A stretch of 60,663 nucleotides of DNA from Cyanocohniella sp. LLY (GTDB taxonomy: Bacteria > Cyanobacteriota > Cyanobacteriia > Cyanobacteriales > Nostocaceae), in NCBI GenBank assembly GCA_022241785.1, contig JAKOMP010000026.1, positions 1 to 60,663 on the forward strand. The letters are read 5' to 3'. Below, in pieces: positions 60,469 to 60,663 of this stretch. The notes beneath the pieces were generated by a model. It was not told the origin of the DNA and searched no databases. It saw nothing but the letters and a program-made list of their open reading frames with translations. Each line of letters opens with the position of its first letter. Position 1 is the first letter of the stretch. A program made the position numbers and the translations under genes.

Positions 60469-60663
60469 TCATGAAGTACAGTAGCAGCAGTTAGCAAACC
60501 AATTTCGCAGATGCATAGGATTGATGAGGTTTAAAGCAACTGCAATCAATACATCCACCATTTGAGTAGTTTTTGGAGAAAAAGTTTTGATAAAAGCTTT
60601 AAGCTGTGACCACCAATGTTCAATGGGATTAAAATCTGGAGAATAAGGAGATAGATTGATGAC
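60469..60663 (-). mobile_element. IS630-type transposase C-terminus (cut by window edge)
   Basis: The minus strand enters from the right edge in frame: NLSPYSPDFNPIEHWWSQLK, the conserved final block of IS630/Tc1-mariner-type DDE transposases including the last acidic residue (Glu in NPIEHWW), and ends at a stop at 60469. About 64 residues are visible. Confidence 0.82.

Overview
The window looks like chromosomal DNA of a filamentous, Nostoc-like cyanobacterium. Evidence: frequent GCGATCGC (HIP1) octamers, the photosystem II peptide PsbY, a cyanobacterial-type sucrose synthase, a Ser/Thr kinase carrying a GUN4 domain, KGK and CTB-type small proteins, heptamer repeats (CAACTCC and relatives), and several families of small palindromic repeats.

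Layout. 1-5.8 kb: an IS transposase edge, an AtzE-type amidase, a pentapeptide-repeat lipoprotein, two CrcB/FluC fluoride-channel genes around a DUF190 gene, an M48 protease, yidD and a phytol-kinase-like gene. 6.2-13.4 kb: a bacteriocin-like export locus with four intact and one degenerate 'CTB' double-glycine precursors, an HlyD-type adaptor and a peptidase-containing ABC exporter. 13.4-26 kb: alpha/beta hydrolases, a GDYXXLXY/DUF2157 membrane pair, an RsmB-type methyltransferase, an RloA/RloB (AbiL-like) pair, a dynamin-like GTPase, and a KGK/HNH pair. 26-37 kb: GH57/DUF3536 glycosidase, Ca2+/H+ exchanger, peptidoglycan-binding protein, sucrose synthase, an intact ISL3-family insertion with an 8-bp target duplication, and tRNA-His. 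37-47 kb: GUN4 kinase, siroheme genes (sirohydrochlorin chelatase, cobA), gamma-carbonic anhydrase-like protein, psbY, folC, MAPEG protein, a truncated hydrolase, and an ECF sigma factor fused to a ClpX-type zinc finger. 47-51 kb: a TetR regulator divergent from two M16 peptidases.

The most interesting region is 51.5-57.65 kb. Seven small genes encode double-glycine-leader peptides, five of them close paralogs. They are followed by an aminoglycoside-phosphotransferase-like kinase and a HopA1-family protein. That enzyme pair is known from class V lanthipeptide and thioamitide pathways, where it dehydrates Ser/Thr. All seven precursors here lack cysteine, so ordinary lanthionine rings cannot form. 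The gaps between the paralogous precursors each hold a long stem-loop whose arms differ in sequence but stay complementary, which suggests a repeated structured RNA built into the operon. No transporter lies in this operon; the peptidase-ABC exporter of the 6-13 kb locus is a possible partner.

The right end (57.7-60.7 kb) holds two tiny membrane peptides, a ketopantoate reductase-like gene, a small membrane protein and a partial IS630-type transposase cut by the window edge. All calls come from reading the sequence; no database search was run.
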